This document shows, piece after piece, positions 12,003 through 25,100 of a stretch of 64,000 bases of DNA. The translations under genes were made by a program, and so were the position numbers. The stretch is taken from assembly GCA_963931925.1 (NCBI GenBank), contig OZ007576.1, forward strand, positions 18,782,811 through 18,846,810. The letters run 5' to 3'. Source of the DNA: Onchidella celtica. Taxonomy: Eukaryota > Mollusca > Gastropoda > Systellommatophora > Onchidiidae. A model generated the notes under the pieces. The model ran no database searches and had not been told where the DNA came from. It saw only the letters and a program-made list of their open reading frames with translations. Position 1 is the stretch's first letter. Each line of letters starts with the position of its first letter.

Positions 12003-12235
12003 CTTGTTCCTTCATTTTGAAGTAAAACAATGTTAATGTTCAATACTGTACTAATTTATCCCCCGCCCCCCCCCTTTCCCAAACTAGCACATATGATAAG
12101 TAGACTGGTGGCAGTTGTTCCTTCAAGATTGGAGATAAAACAATGTTAAATTTTAAAATACTGTATTATTTTATGCCCCCCCCCTCCCTCAAACACACAC
12201 ATCCCAAACTGGCACGTGTGACAAGTAGACTGGTA
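12003..12235 (+). repeat. Tandem duplication of about 115 bp with C-tracts
   Basis: TTGTTCCTTCA..TT..AAAACAATGTTAA, then TACTGTA.TATTTTAT, a C-run, then AAACT.GCAC.T.TGA.AAGTAGACTGGT occur twice in succession. Confidence 0.7.
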
Positions 12236-12255
12236 ACGCATTGACTTAGGTCTGT

Positions 12256-12405
12256 CTGTGGACTATGGAGTTTAACGGGACGCCATGCACATGGTGAGGC
12301 TGAAACCGGCTTGCCTCACACATTCGGCGATGTGTCAATGTTGTCTTAGTCCGCTGGAGGAAAAAAAGAGACTTCTCTGACGCAAAAAACAGACTTGACT
12401 TGGTG
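12256..12405 (+). repeat. Dispersed repeat family V, copy 2
   Basis: GGACTATGGAGTTTAACGGG, GTGAGGCTGA, GCTGGAGGAAAAAAAGAGAC and CAGACTTGACT correspond to 168-325. Confidence 0.45.
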
Positions 12406-13859
12406 TACCGCTAGCCTTAACCCTCCAGTGCCCGGACAATAGTGCAATGTCCAAGAATAATTGAAACCTACAAAATAGAATTGTTTAAAAATGAATGGAA
12501 AGACAGGGAAGAAGGAAAGACCGTGTTGTCAAGCAAAATAATATTATTAATAAATCAGAAATTACTCCAAATATGGAACATTCGGCACTGAGTCAAGTTT
12601 TGAGATATGGTGTACTGTACACTAGTGGGATAAGCTGTCCTTTCATATGTACGGAAACGGAGACGGCAAAGGAAACGGCAAAAGCCCTTCAAGTAGTGAA
12701 GTAGTAAGAACGTTTATTTCCGTACAAATGGAAAAACGCGTTCTTGCTATTAGATGGATTTTTGACGTTTCGGTTGCGGTTTCTGTTTCCGTACACATGA
12801 AAACACAGCTTAAAGTTTTCACGGAGCCGTTTATTGCTTGTCTTTCGGTTAACTATGAGGCTGTGGACTAGGTGTCATAGGATTCACTGAAAAGTATGCA
12901 AAGTTTGGTACTGGTCGTGTCAAATGGAAAACAGGTCAATTTACATACATACCTGCATTGCGTTGTTGGTCAAAGTACTATTATAGGATTACTCGGTTGG
13001 TGACTTCAGATTGGATGTGGAATAACATTTTTTGTTACGATAACTGTGTTTAACGGCCTGAAGTGAAGAGACAAGTTTGATTCACCTCGGTTTAAAGTGT
13101 GTGATGTGGACTAGGGAATTAAACGGCACCTCGCACACTAGCGCGACTGATTATTATAATATATTGTCTCCCTGTTGGATTCACAGGAAGGACAAGACTG
13201 AGTCAAATTCGAAGCAAAATCAAGACTTCAGACAATGCGGCATGGCTCTAAGTAGAGGAAAAAAATGTCATTATGAATGTTGTCATATCAATCGTAAATA
13301 TAAAAAATTAAGGTGACACTGCGTAATGATAATAATATATGATGTCAGTAGTGGTGATAGTCTAACACTGTCACGCCGATATTGAATATAGAGGGTTAGT
13401 TCTTTATCATGCTTTAGTCGAAGAAGTATTTCAAAAAAAAAAAAAAAAACGAAAAATTTAATATACAATCCAATCCTGGAACTCGCAGCTAAATACCCGT
13501 ATCTGTATAACATTCTACATTTTGTTTTTTATCAGTTAGGTTAGTTATTTGTTCAGTTTTCTATCCTGTTACACAATTATTTTTTTCTGGTGAAGATCCA
13601 TCAATCAAAAGCCTGATTTGCCTGTCCTTTCCCTTTGCGTTTCATCATTGTATTTTTTCTTGATTATTTCTTACGCGAGGCTTTGGTACATACGACTTTT
13701 TCTTTTTCTTTTTGCCATAGTTTGGCCATGACAAAGTTGACCAAGATTCCAAATCAGACTATAATTATTAGTGTATAAAGATCTTCTGACCAAAGTACAT
13801 TATCGCAGGAATGTTATTCATTATCATGATGCATTCTGAAAGATCTGAAGTTTAACAGA

Positions 13860-14185
13860 GTCATACCATGAACCAAAAACATTTTTTATTCGAATCTCAG
13901 TTTCAGTTTTCACCATAAGATAAGAAAGATGATAACAATCACTTTATAATCCCATGAGAGAAGTTCATTGTTATAGCGAGACCTTAGTTCTTGTCTTCTG
14001 AAAAACTGGAGATTTTTCAGTCTGTAACAAACGCACACTTTGACACTTGTTGAAAATGCTTTATCAAGCTGTTTCACATTCACGATTTATTCTAACTCCT
14101 TCTACAATACTAAAGCCGCAAACGTTTAACATGGAATTTCTCAGTTGTGCAAAAAGTGGAGTTGGACCAAACAAGAACGAAGGCC
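13860..14185 (+). repeat. Dispersed repeat family IV, copy 1
   Basis: AACGCACACTTTGACACTTG, ATTTATTCTAACTCCTT and AATTTCTCAGTTGTGCAAAAAG recur in the same order near 37920-38165 and 61300-61560. I see no clear ends. Confidence 0.7.
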
Positions 14186-14654
14186 ATGACAGTGCATTCA
14201 AGAGCATAAATGCTACACACATTTCTACATCATCATGTCATAATTCAATAACAGACATAACAAGTGAAGTAACATGGCAAGGAACCTTGATAACTCATGG
14301 TCTTTTGTGACTGATGCAAAATACAGAACTGAACACTTCAAAATTAAATGGAATTATGTATATTTAATATGTTAACATCTGGGAATAGTATCGTAATTTC
14401 TCAGATTCGGAAAGTTGAGAGCAAAGCTTCACTGAATCACAGGTTGTGCTGAATTTCAGTTTCTAGCATATTAACTTTGACTTGATACTTTGTCGTTTAA
14501 AAAGTCATGTTTATAAAATCATTCTAGACTATCTCTCCCAACTAACCCCATCTGCCCTAAGCAACGTCTATTCTTTACTTCACGTGTAGAGTTGTAAAAA
14601 CAACGCTCTTCGATGTTCCGAAGTTTGCACCTCTGCATGACTCATAACTTCGGG

Positions 14655-14845
14655 GCAAAAATTAAATAAAATTCATCTCTACCATTCCTACCCCCCCCCC
14701 CAAAAAAAAGCCGACCGGCGCTGCACTGTGGCGACGACGTGCCTGCTTCAGTTGTAACAACTGGGCTGCAATGGCACAAAGGCAAATTTCCCTAATGGGA
14801 TTAAAGAGTTATACAAATACAAAAAATACAAATACAAAAAAGTGC
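14655..14845 (+). mobile_element. SINE, type A tail, 3' part only
   Basis: It runs from AAATTCATCTCTACCATTCC through GCGCTGCACTGTGGCGACGACG to TGGGATTAAAGAGTTATACAAATAC. The 5' end is missing. Confidence 0.8.
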
Positions 14846-15189
14846 TACATTATAATTTTAAGCATTGTGTCTTAAAAATATGTATACACATTTTAAATAT
14901 TTGTTACTACAATGTCAACTGTGAGGCACCCAGAATTGAACATTTTAGTTCAAGAGGACAGATATGAGTTATCGCATACTGATGGCTATTCTGGGGCAGA
15001 CACGGGTAGTTGGTGGGCCCTTCTGACAGGATCTCCTTCTGTCCTATCATGCTGTTAGAATTTATTGCTCTTCTCTCTATGATCTTGCTTCTTCCTAGCA
15101 TAATGTAACCCTTATCATATCGATGTGCTTTCTACCAAAACCCTAACTCAAACTCTTGGCCAGACACTGATGACAACGCAGTTCAGTCG

Positions 15190-15610
15190 AAGATACTAGA
15201 AACGATAAGATCAGACACTTCCTTCTTCGCACCTCTGAAAAAAAAAATCGTGCATTCAGATTGCCCGCCGATCATGGGCGGGGCTCATTACGCACAGCAT
15301 GAAAAGAATGCTTGATATAATGATTAATTAATGGTGCAGATTTGTTACAGCACTACTACTTCCAAAACAAAAGAGATAGCCAGAGTCTTCCCCACAACGA
15401 TTGAAGTTAAAATTACAAAATAAATGACGTCAATCAAGGCCTATACATCTAGCGATAGCCGAACAGTGAACAAAATTCAATATTTTCCCTACTTGGCTTT
15501 GTAAAATACGGCACTTTTCATGACTTTTTCGCGTTTCCCGCTAGGTAGCGGTGCGAAATCTGTGCACTCCCAAATCACTAGCTGTCTCATCTTATCGTAT
15601 CTAGTATCTT
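15190..15610. mobile_element. AAGATACTAG-ended MITE, copy 1
   Basis: The left end is AAGATACTAGAAACGATAAGAT and the right end read backwards is AAGATACTAGATACGATAAGAT, an inverted repeat of about 22 bp. It is about 420 bp with no ORF. It is the reference copy for the two below. Confidence 0.8.
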
Positions 15611-16221
15611 TGGTTCAGTGGAGTTGCAAACAAAATCAAGCAGTTCATTTGTGTAAACATCATATTGTAACCACTCTATATACATACATGTACATGTACT
15701 TGAAGACCGCAAGGGAAAAAACACCCACAGACACACAGAGAAAAAAAGTGAATATTCTTCTTTATCCCCCATCATAAAAGTGTGATTCATCAGCCTTGCC
15801 TCTGCGAGAACCAAAGTTTGAATCAAGAGCTGCTATAACAAATAATAGAACCCCTCCCCCTTTCCACTGTGGACTTTCCAATGTTAAAAATAGATTTTCT
15901 GGGTTTCATATTGTTATGTCAGTGGTTATTGTTCCCATGTGGTCTTGATTTGTACTATACATACAATATCATGATTATGATGAAAGGAAGTTATTACAGT
16001 AAAATTTGAAGAAAAAACAAAAGAAAAAGCCAACATGGCTTACATAAAACACCATCCCTCAATACACATGAGATGAGTTTGAGTCACGGCCCAACAAAAC
16101 GAACGTACGATATGTCCGTGAGGAACTGTAACTTCCTGGCTGCAAATATTCACATGATCCTTTCTCTTGGTTGTTTCCCTGTGACTGATTCCCTTCCAGC
16201 GAATTTCTTTCAGAGACGAAT

Positions 16222-16533
16222 GTTGTTACAAGTACGTACGTCCCCTAAGTTTTTTTTTAGCTAAGGGTGAGTATTTTAAAGGCTTTTGTGGCTCCCGAGC
16301 TAGAGAGCTCCTCCCGAAATACTCCTTGGCAACAGTCTTAATTAATTATGATTAATTATTTTTTCACATTTTGTTTTCGCTTTCCTCCTGTTTTTTTGGT
16401 TTGAAAGGGTCGGGGGCAGGGTTAGGGATAGGATAAGATTTAGGGTTGAGGGTAAGGAACGAGTTAGGGATAGTAATTATACGTACCCACCCCTAGCGCA
16501 AAACGATCTGGGTGAGTACGTACTTATAACGAA
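16222..16533 (+). mobile_element. GTACGTACG-ended MITE, copy 2
   Basis: It starts GTTGTTACAAGTACGTACGTCCC and ends GAGTACGTACTTATAAC. The interior is shared: CCGAGCTAGAGAGCTCCTCCCGAAATACTCC, then TTTCCTCCTGTTTTTT, then AAGATTTAGGGTTGAGG (pieces of one consensus). Confidence 0.82.
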
Positions 16534-17794
16534 AGCCTTCAGAGAAAAAGGGTTCTCAAACCGCTTCTTTGAAAGACGATGATCAGTGATGGTAGGTACT
16601 AGCGATACCAGTACACAGGGACATTAAAAAGAAAAATATGGTTAAATGCCAAATTATGGGTATTTCAACACAGAACTTATTACTTGAAATGTTTTTTGTT
16701 TTTTTTCTGAAGAACCGTTCAGAGCGGCTTTTGGTAGTGAGTCAGAACAAGGACCGATTCTTCTTGTTGTTGTTGTTTTTTTTTTCTTTTCAGAAAGTGA
16801 CTCCTGAACATTGCCAAATTGTTTGTACAGTCTAAGGATTTTTTTGTTTCTCCTGGCAATTAGAGTAATGGATCACGCGCATACTTACAGCAAAGAAAAA
16901 AGAATTTTAAAAACATAAATATCATTCTTATGCCCTTTAATAATGAAACCCCACAAGTGTGTTGGCACAATAACAAAATAATAACTCCGTTTTTGCGAAA
17001 TTTTCTTTGAATTTTTTTTTTGAAGGATTTTTTTTTTATCATTTAGTAAATGGAGAGTACAATTTTTCAAATATTTATTTATATATTATTTATATAGTTA
17101 AAAACATGTATTTAAGATTCGACATACATTAAAATGTTACTTAAAATTTTTAAAGTAAAACAGCGTTTTTTCCTCTCATGTAAAATTGGACCCTTCTTAA
17201 TTGTGGGGTTTCAAGATTGAATGGGCGAAATGTTTTTAAGTTCATAAATGATTATTTCTCACATGAGAAAATGGACAATTTCAGTGAAGACAATATTCAT
17301 CGTACATTGATATCAAATAAAAGTGAAAGATTTTCAATTTGTACATACGTCTTCATAATATAATAATATTTAAGAAATACACGCTTAAGCAAGTTAAACA
17401 ACAAATTTAACAATAAACAAAAACAGATGCGTACAAATGACAACGCTGACATTATGCACATGTGATTTTGGTTGTTATTGCTGTTGTTGTTGTTGTTGTT
17501 GTTGTCTTCAATGTTAACAAACGCAAACTAGCATTTTTTGTAAACGGTTGGTCTTCATAGTTAAAATACTTAATAGAACTCTTATATAAGGTAGGGGCTG
17601 TCATCTTCAGTGTGGGATCCCAAAATTGAGTTCTATAATTTACAGTTCAAATAATGGGACCTAATTAGTCTGAGTGTGATCTTCTCATCTTTAATTTTTT
17701 TTTTTTTAATTTGATCAGTAAAAATGGACATATCTAAAGATACTGCAACAACAATAATTTGATCGAAACAACAACAACAAAACAGGCTTATAAT

Positions 17795-18112
17795 CAGGGT
17801 TGGATTAAAGACCTTTAGATGCCCTAAGCAATTAAAAGATTTTGGTGCCCCCATATTGTGTAATATGTCATTCAAAATAAAAATTAAAAGAGATGCGCCT
17901 CTTTTACGACAGCATGTACTTTCATGTTTTCATTTATTGTGGGGGCCCTCCTTTGTGGACCCTGGTACAGCTGTACCATTTGCAGTTTTGCACCGTAAGG
18001 TCCATGGTAAATCAGGCAACTAACAATTTCTGTGGTGCCCCCCCCCCCCCCCCGCCCTTCCCTTAATGTCCTAAGCACTTGCTTATTTTACTTAATGACT
18101 AATCCAGCCCTG
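17795..18112. mobile_element. hAT-like MITE with perfect 8 bp target duplication
   Basis: The ends are CAGGGTTGGATTA and, read backwards, CAGGGCTGGATTA. CTTATAAT occurs on both sides (17787-17794 and 18113-18120). An 8 bp duplication and CAGGG-type ends are typical of hAT elements. The element is 318 bp with no transposase, and a C/G tract (about 18038-18053) lies near its right end. Confidence 0.85.
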
Positions 18113-18297
18113 CTTATAATGTGTGAAATGAGATACAATGAAGCATACAGAATGGGGATAATTCCAGTTGATAAAGATTAAACATCAGTTACTGGGGGTA
18201 AATATATACCCTGAGAATCATTTTGACAGTTTCAACAGTTTCAACAACATTAGTACCAGTTCCAACAGCCAGAGGGTCTCCAACGGCCAGCCCCTGC

Positions 18298-18438
18298 TCA
18301 CCATCTACTGGACATTCGGCGGTGTTCATGACCAGCGCACCTGCAGCCTACAACTACAGGTTCCAGGGAATAGGTCCAGTCATCTAGTCCTCCTCCCGAA
18401 ATTAATGTTCGTCTCATGGCCGGAATATAGCGGTAAAT
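18298..18438 (-). CDS. IL-17-like gene terminal exon
   Basis: This is 46 codons plus TGA, with acceptor TATCTGTCCAG (AG 18439-18440). It encodes IYRYIPAMRR, then a Gly-rich turn, then WTYSLEPVVVGCRCAG and a short basic tail. The VGC-x-C ending preceded by a Tyr-Glu-Pro strand is the best evidence for IL-17. There is no Cys between the LRR-like block and VGCRC, where many IL-17s have one. Confidence 0.62.
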   Translation of the reverse strand: MYRYIPAMRRTLISGGGLDDWTYSLEPVVVGCRCAGHEHRRMSSRW

Positions 18439-19034
18439 CTGGACAGATACCAAAGAAAAATTATAACAGTTTGTAATTAGCATTATCAGTCAAGACTTTG
18501 TACCTGAACAAACTATTCAATACAATGTGGAAATATTAATTCACAGAAGAATGATATTAATTAACAAGCAAAAACGATAATAATTAGCACACTAAAGGGA
18601 GTAAAATGAAATAAATTAAGTGAAATAAGTGCAAAGTACATGAGGCAATCAGCATGGTCGATAAAAAGATCGTATCAATCTTTTTATATACAGTAATGAC
18701 CAGTTTAACCTAATAAAACAACACAACAACCAAAAAGCAAAACAAAAAAACATCTTATTGTATTTAGTATCGAGTTTAATAATATTATACTTCTACTTAC
18801 AGGCTGACATCTGGCTGTTCGGTTTCGGGTGTGGAGTGAAGCTGGTATCAAACAGTTCTGGCAAAGACATCTGTAGGAATATCAGGAAGGATTTGGTGAA
18901 AAAACAGAAATTTTGATAGACGGTGAAAGACCTCGGACACATTTAGCTGTGCATGCGTCATCACAATAGAGGTGGAAAGAAAGAAAGAAAGAATTTAAGA
19001 ATCAAAGTTTCTAATTAAGAAAGAAAAGAGACAT

Positions 19035-19133
<99 letters not shown>

Positions 19134-22100
19134 CAGAGAGACAGAGACAGAGAGACAGAGACACAGAGAGAGAGAGAGAGAATCTCGCTGTGAAGAACTG
19201 GAAACGAATTGAACTTAGTAAAGGGTACCAAACGGACAGATGAATGAACCTGTGGGAGAACAGACATACGTACACACACATACTCACACACAGGTGGACG
19301 TACACAGAGATACACACAGGCACAGGGGAGAGAGAGGCGAGGAGAGAGAGAGAGGCGAGGAGAGAGAGAGAGAGATAAGGAGAGAGGGATAGGGAGAGAG
19401 AGGGGGTGGAGGAGGGGAAATTATTTTACTTATTTTGTTTGTTTGTCTGCTTCATGCCCCCCCCCCTCGACAAGAGTCTGTCTTGAAGACGACTCCCCTC
19501 AACCCCCCCCCTCCGCCCCCATCCTCCGACTTAGGTCGCAGACCCCTGGTCTAAACTTGTCTCACTTGAATTCCCACATCGCACAGGGCACTCTGTCAGC
19601 ATCTATGTTCCTTTCATAACGTCCTGGACATGTATCACCTCCGTCAGTGTTGGCAGCACTCTGAGGAAAATATCGCCAGATTCAAAACCACTTCATAATG
19701 AGATCATTTCTGGAATTTTGTTTATGAAATATGAAATATCCTTTAAAAAAAACAAATTTAAAAAAGGAGAAACAGTAATTTAACCAAAGCCGCGAAAATG
19801 CGCCTCTGTTTTTGCGGGCTAAAAAAATAGTCGTAAATAAATAACATAAAAGACTGAATTTTGACCAAAAATGCTTGTGTAGACGTAATGTTAGTTCAAA
19901 CTAATTTAGGCAGTACACACAGTTTCCTAATTCATGATCACATAGTTACAATGTTTCAAGTGCCTACAAATTGCTTTAGATTTTGATGTTAGGAGGTTTC
20001 GCTGTACTTGGCATTTATATCTCTTTTCTTCTTTTTTCATTTTTCTTCTTCTTCTTTTTGTGTGTGCGTTTTTGTTGTTGTTGTTGTTGTTTTTTTGGTG
20101 GTAGGGATTAGATCTAGTTGTTTGTTGTTGTTTTTTTTTATTTTGCCCGGGCAGCGGCCTCGTTCGGCCTGCTCTTCTCAACTTTCAACTGCCAAGGTAT
20201 CTTTAACTTGCACAACATGCATACGGGCCATCCGAGTTTTTTTTTTCGTCCTTATCCGAGAAGACTAGGCGCTCGATCCTACCTATCATAGGATCAGGGA
20301 CAGGAATCCCCCCCCCCCCCAAAAAAAAATGTTCCAACACGCCAATAGCGACCGCGAATCGAACCCGGTACCTTCGGCATGAGAGGCGAGCTCTTTGCCT
20401 GTAGACTAACGTGTCCCGTACGTGCTTACAAGTTCACCCTGTAGCTTTAGTATAGTAAGTAGTGTATTTTTGTGGTTTGTATGGGCTATTGTTTGTTTTG
20501 TTTTTTATGATTAATTCTGTGCTATCATTCTATCTATAGGCCCTAAAAAAATAGAAATAAACAATATCCATACAAATATATAATGAAACAGAATAAAGAT
20601 CTAGTCTTACCTGCAAGCTAGCACATTCTGCAGCAGAGTTTTGGACATAACAGCTCTCCACAGTTCTCTCATACTTAGGCAGCGAGCTGGCGTTAGCAAA
20701 GTTAGACAACCCGTATAAGACATCGAAACTGTCGTAATTGTCCAGTAGTTTTCCTTTCAAGACTTCGTAGTGGGGATTTTCGCAGATCTGTTCAACTTCG
20801 CTGTCAGTCAATGGATCACAGGAAATTCTGGTCATGAGCTGAAATGGTAGGGAGACAGTAAGTTATGTGCAGGAGGGAAACACAAGATTCGACAAACTAG
20901 GATCAAGTTTTTTTTTTTAAATGTATGTTACAAAGACCCGCGTAAGAAACACTGAAGAAATGTTACTTTTTTGTTTCATTGTAACCTTTGGATTTGTAAC
21001 ATGCCTTTTTTTTTTTTTTCGTTTTGGCCACTTTTTAACTTTGTTCTAGGCTCTGCTGGTTCTTCATAGATTTCTGTGCTTTTGTAAAAATGATTCCACA
21101 GATTTTCTGTGTTTTTTTACAAAGACTTCACAGATTTTCTGTTGTTGTTTTTTTTTTTCTTACAAAGACTTCACAGATTTTCTGTGCTTAAAAAAAAAAA
21201 AAGCATTTGTCCCGGCTACCATAGATGTCGGAACTTTGAAATTTTTTTTAATGACTTTTTTTTTAAAATCATTGTAACCAATTTTCTCCACGCATACCCA
21301 ATCTCTAGCGGTAAGTTAATTCACTCATAAAACAGGGAATCATTAAGTTAAAGTGTGGGTTGTATTGCACAAAGCCCATGTCAGGCCAAAAAAAGAAAAA
21401 AATACAACAAATTTCAAAAGAATGACGTGAAATTAATTGTCAAAATATGGCCAAAAAGAAAAAGTTGTAGGCTGCAAAGCCTCACATAGGAAATGATCTG
21501 GAAACCATACTATAAAATGCAAAGGAAAAAGAAAGACAAAACAATGTTAAGTCAAAAAGATTATATTATAGGGGAAAAAAGTAACGGTATGAAAGAAAAT
21601 TAAACAAATTAATGTAAAAATGGTAAAATCATAAAATATCCGAACATAATTATGTGAAGAAGGTAATTTTTTGAATGAACGCTCTGTCACGAGTGGAGTG
21701 AGTGCAATTAAGGGGATTGCTACAGAGCGGGTGTAGAGTAAGAAGGGTTCACAGTAGACAGCAAGTTAAGCGTGCTGTTGTGAGTAGTGGGGGCGGGGTC
21801 TGAAGGAGGCGAAAGCGCGGTATTACTATCACTGCAAGTTAGAAGGTCCTAGGGATCGGACCTGTGAATAAAAGCCCATCGGGCGGACATAAAGGGGAAG
21901 CAGTCGAGAAGACTAGTGATAGAGTCTTTCCAGTAATGACTGGTACGTAGAATGTTGATTGATTATTATGATTGATGTATTATATTATATTCGTCTATTA
22001 CCATGGTGTGAATAAGTATATGTGAGGAATGTGGAAGTCCTTGATATTGAATATAGCAATGTGCGCCACGAGCGATAGATGAAAGTGAGTTCATGGATTT

Positions 22101-25100
22101 GTAGCGCGAGTGAGTAGTGTGTACTCCGATGGAGGTGTGTTACCGTAAGATGTGTGGTGAGTGAAAGGTGAACTAGTGTGTGTACGCTTCATGGGTTGTA
22201 AGGAGAGGTGGAGTGAATAGAAATGATAGGGTATTATACCAATGTAATGTTATTCTTGTAGGTGTCGGGGACGGGCCGCAGAGCCACCTCGATGAGCACA
22301 GTGGATAGGCCAGCATAGGGCCGGAGGCCACACATAGGCCAGAAGTGAGGCTGTCAGTGCAGGACAGTAGAGGCACATAAAGTCGTGGCAGTCAGGCCAC
22401 GGACAGGGACGTAGATATGAGAGTGAATGAGATACTATATTGTTGCCATGTTGATAGGCTAGTGAACTGATACTATGTTGTTGCCATGTTGATGGCTATG
22501 GAAATAATAATGTGTTATTGCCCTGCTGAGGTGCGAGGGGAATGCTAAGGTGTATGACAATAGGAAGGTGATATTGAGAGACTGCGGTGCCAGTAAATTA
22601 TTAATGTGCTATTAAGACCCTGAAGGGAGAGGCTGAGGCCGAAGTGCCTTTAGGAGTAACTACCGGATTGTGGATCCGAGGGAGAGTGTGTGTGAGAATA
22701 AGGCCGTTGTACGGCAGTTGATTTCAATAATATAATGTATGTAATTGCGCTATTATATGTATAATTATGTTTAATAAATGTGTGAGTCTGATGGATTGTT
22801 CTGTTAAGTGTTGACTTGTTTGTTCGTGATTGTTGTCCTGTCATACTTATTACATCTCCCAGTCTGGGATTTGTGACACTGGGGGCTCGTCCTGTTTACT
22901 TGTGGTCATTTTGACATTGTGTATTCGTTATATCTAGTTGTTTTTCTGTTGTGCTAGGAATTCGTGCTGTTGTCCTTGTTCGTGGGATGAATGGAAATTT
23001 CATCATGATATGATTTATGTATGTTTATGAATAATAATATGTATTGATGCATGTATTTTGATGAATATGTATTAATGTGTACTTAAATTTCTGCAGAGTG
23101 TGCGTGCCAGCCTGTAGAGGTCAAGCAGCCAGAGCTCCGAGGAAAGGGAGAAATTGAAATCTGGGGTGAAAGTTAAGTGAAAATTTTGTGCCCTGGATTG
23201 AGGGCTGTCTTTTCTTCTGTCTTTTCCTGCTGTTTTTCTGTTTTCGTTGTAATTGATTATACGGGCGGTGGCGCGGGTTTGCTGTGGTGAGCGTAGTTTG
23301 TCCTCTTCGGGAGGTGGGCTAAATTTGGAACCGCGTTCACCACAGCGAACAGTTCTGTAGGGACCTGTATTTTTGTTTAGATTGTAGCGTTCTATCTTCC
23401 TCGTTGTTTTAGGAAGACGTTTCTCTTGTCCCTTTCTTCCCTATCTGTAGATACGTTCTTTTTTTTCAGACCCTGTTCTTGTTCGTACCTTGTAGTGTAA
23501 TCGGCGTAGTTAGGTTGTATTTTTTTCCATTATATTTTCTTTTTTGTAGAAGCTTTGTCCTAGTCTGGTTCGTTGTCCTTGACGTACTTGTGGTCCTTCT
23601 ACTGTATTTCTTCATTCTTGTCGTTTCTATTTTCTTTTATAATTAATAGTGCTAGACATTTTGTAGATATAGAATTAGTTGTGCTGTAAAGGTAAATTTC
23701 TGAATTGTAGTGAGACAACTGGGTATTGTTATATCTGGTGTGATCTCAGGTCTCTGGTCGTATCGTTAGTGATCATACCGACAGGTTGGTCGTCTTATAA
23801 TAGATACCATAACCATAAATCTGTGAAATGGCGGAACTCCAACAACTAATGAAGTTGGGTAAGGAACTTGGCCTGGAGGGAGAAGAGCTACGCGGCTGGA
23901 TTAAAGAACAGCAGGCAGAAATGCGCGATGAGCGGGCTAAAGATAGAGAGAGAGAAAAAGAGGCTCAAGAGCGTCAACAAGAAAAAGAGGCTAAGGAGTT
24001 GCAACAGGAGAGAGAGCTTAAGTTAAAGGAGATAGAAGCTCAAGAACGGGAGCAGGAGATAAAGTTAAAGGAGATAGAGGCGCAAATAAAGATTGCGGAG
24101 TTAGAACTCAAGAAGAATACGCCAACAGAAACAGTTGAGCGGCAGGTACACAATAAAGGTGGCGTTAGGATTAAGCTCCCTACGTTCGACGACCGGAAGG
24201 ACGACATAGACGCCTTCCTTTACAGGTTCGAACTGAACGCACAATTGCAATGGGGGGAAAATAAGGAATTATGGGCCACGTACCTGGCATCTCTACTGCA
24301 GGGGCGAGCGTTAACCTACTTTAAAGAGCTACAGCGCGAATACGTGCAAGATTACGATAAGCTGAAGGCTTTGCTGCTTCGCCGATTTGCGCGCACCGAG
24401 GAATATTTCCGGGTGCAGTTTAGGCGAGCACGTGCAGATACCAGGGAGGACTTTGCTGCCTTCGTCGCGAGACTAACGGAGTATTTCGCGAACTGGGTAG
24501 ACTTGGCGCATGTGGGCGCGGATTTTGCTAAACTGAAAGACTTAATGATCCGTGACCAGCTGTACGCGTCGTGCCACAAAGATCTGGTGGCTTTCCTGAA
24601 AGAGAACGAACCCGCGACGGTGCAGGAGGCGTCTAAGTTGGCGGAGGCATACCGTACGGCGCATCCGTCCAAACCAGTCGCCAGGGCGTACGTCCAAGAT
24701 GCTGGGTACGTCGCCGTTGTCGAGGGGTCGCCGGCAGGACTTGGGGACAGGTCGCGTCAGCGTGGTGCCTATAGTGGGCGAGCCCAGGGGCAGCATAGGG
24801 GCTATCACCAATCACCGGCATATGGATCCGGTAAGTTTGACCGAGCAGGAGGGCTAGGTCGCGGTAATGGCCGGGGGCGAGTTGTGACCTTTGCCGATGA
24901 CCGACGGCATAGGGACTCTAGTTCCGGTCGCGAGGGGTCACGGGGACCCAGGCCTAGAGCAGCACAGGGAGCGGAGTGTTGGACTTGCGGACGCGTGGGT
25001 CACTTTTCGCGCGAGTGTAGGGCCGCGAAGTGTTGGAACTGCGGAAGAGCAGATCACATCAGCGTGAACTGCCCTGCAGGTAGGATAGCGGCGAACGTGG

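Larger units (their letters stand above)
11479..13859. other. Intergenic, repeats only
   Basis: Holds the 12003-12235 duplication and family V. The ORFs are short and unsupported. Confidence 0.4.
14186..17794. other. Intergenic, outside named MITEs and SINE nothing recognised
   Basis: A/T-rich. A (GTT)n tract is at 17478-17503. Confidence 0.4.
18858..20610 (-). other. IL-17-like gene intron 2
   Basis: This is 1,753 bp. It holds a (GA)n tract (19033-19180) with further GA-rich sequence to 19415, C-runs near 19458-19518, and a type B SINE (about 19985-20416). Confidence 0.5.

Noticed and set aside
16430..16480. Telomeric TTAGGG repeat
   Set aside because: The motifs are irregular and occur inside each copy of the GTACGTACG MITE.
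22173..22844. Short minus-strand ORFs repeated at 29328-29999
   Set aside because: They lie in the LTRs and are duplicated with them; no coding signal.
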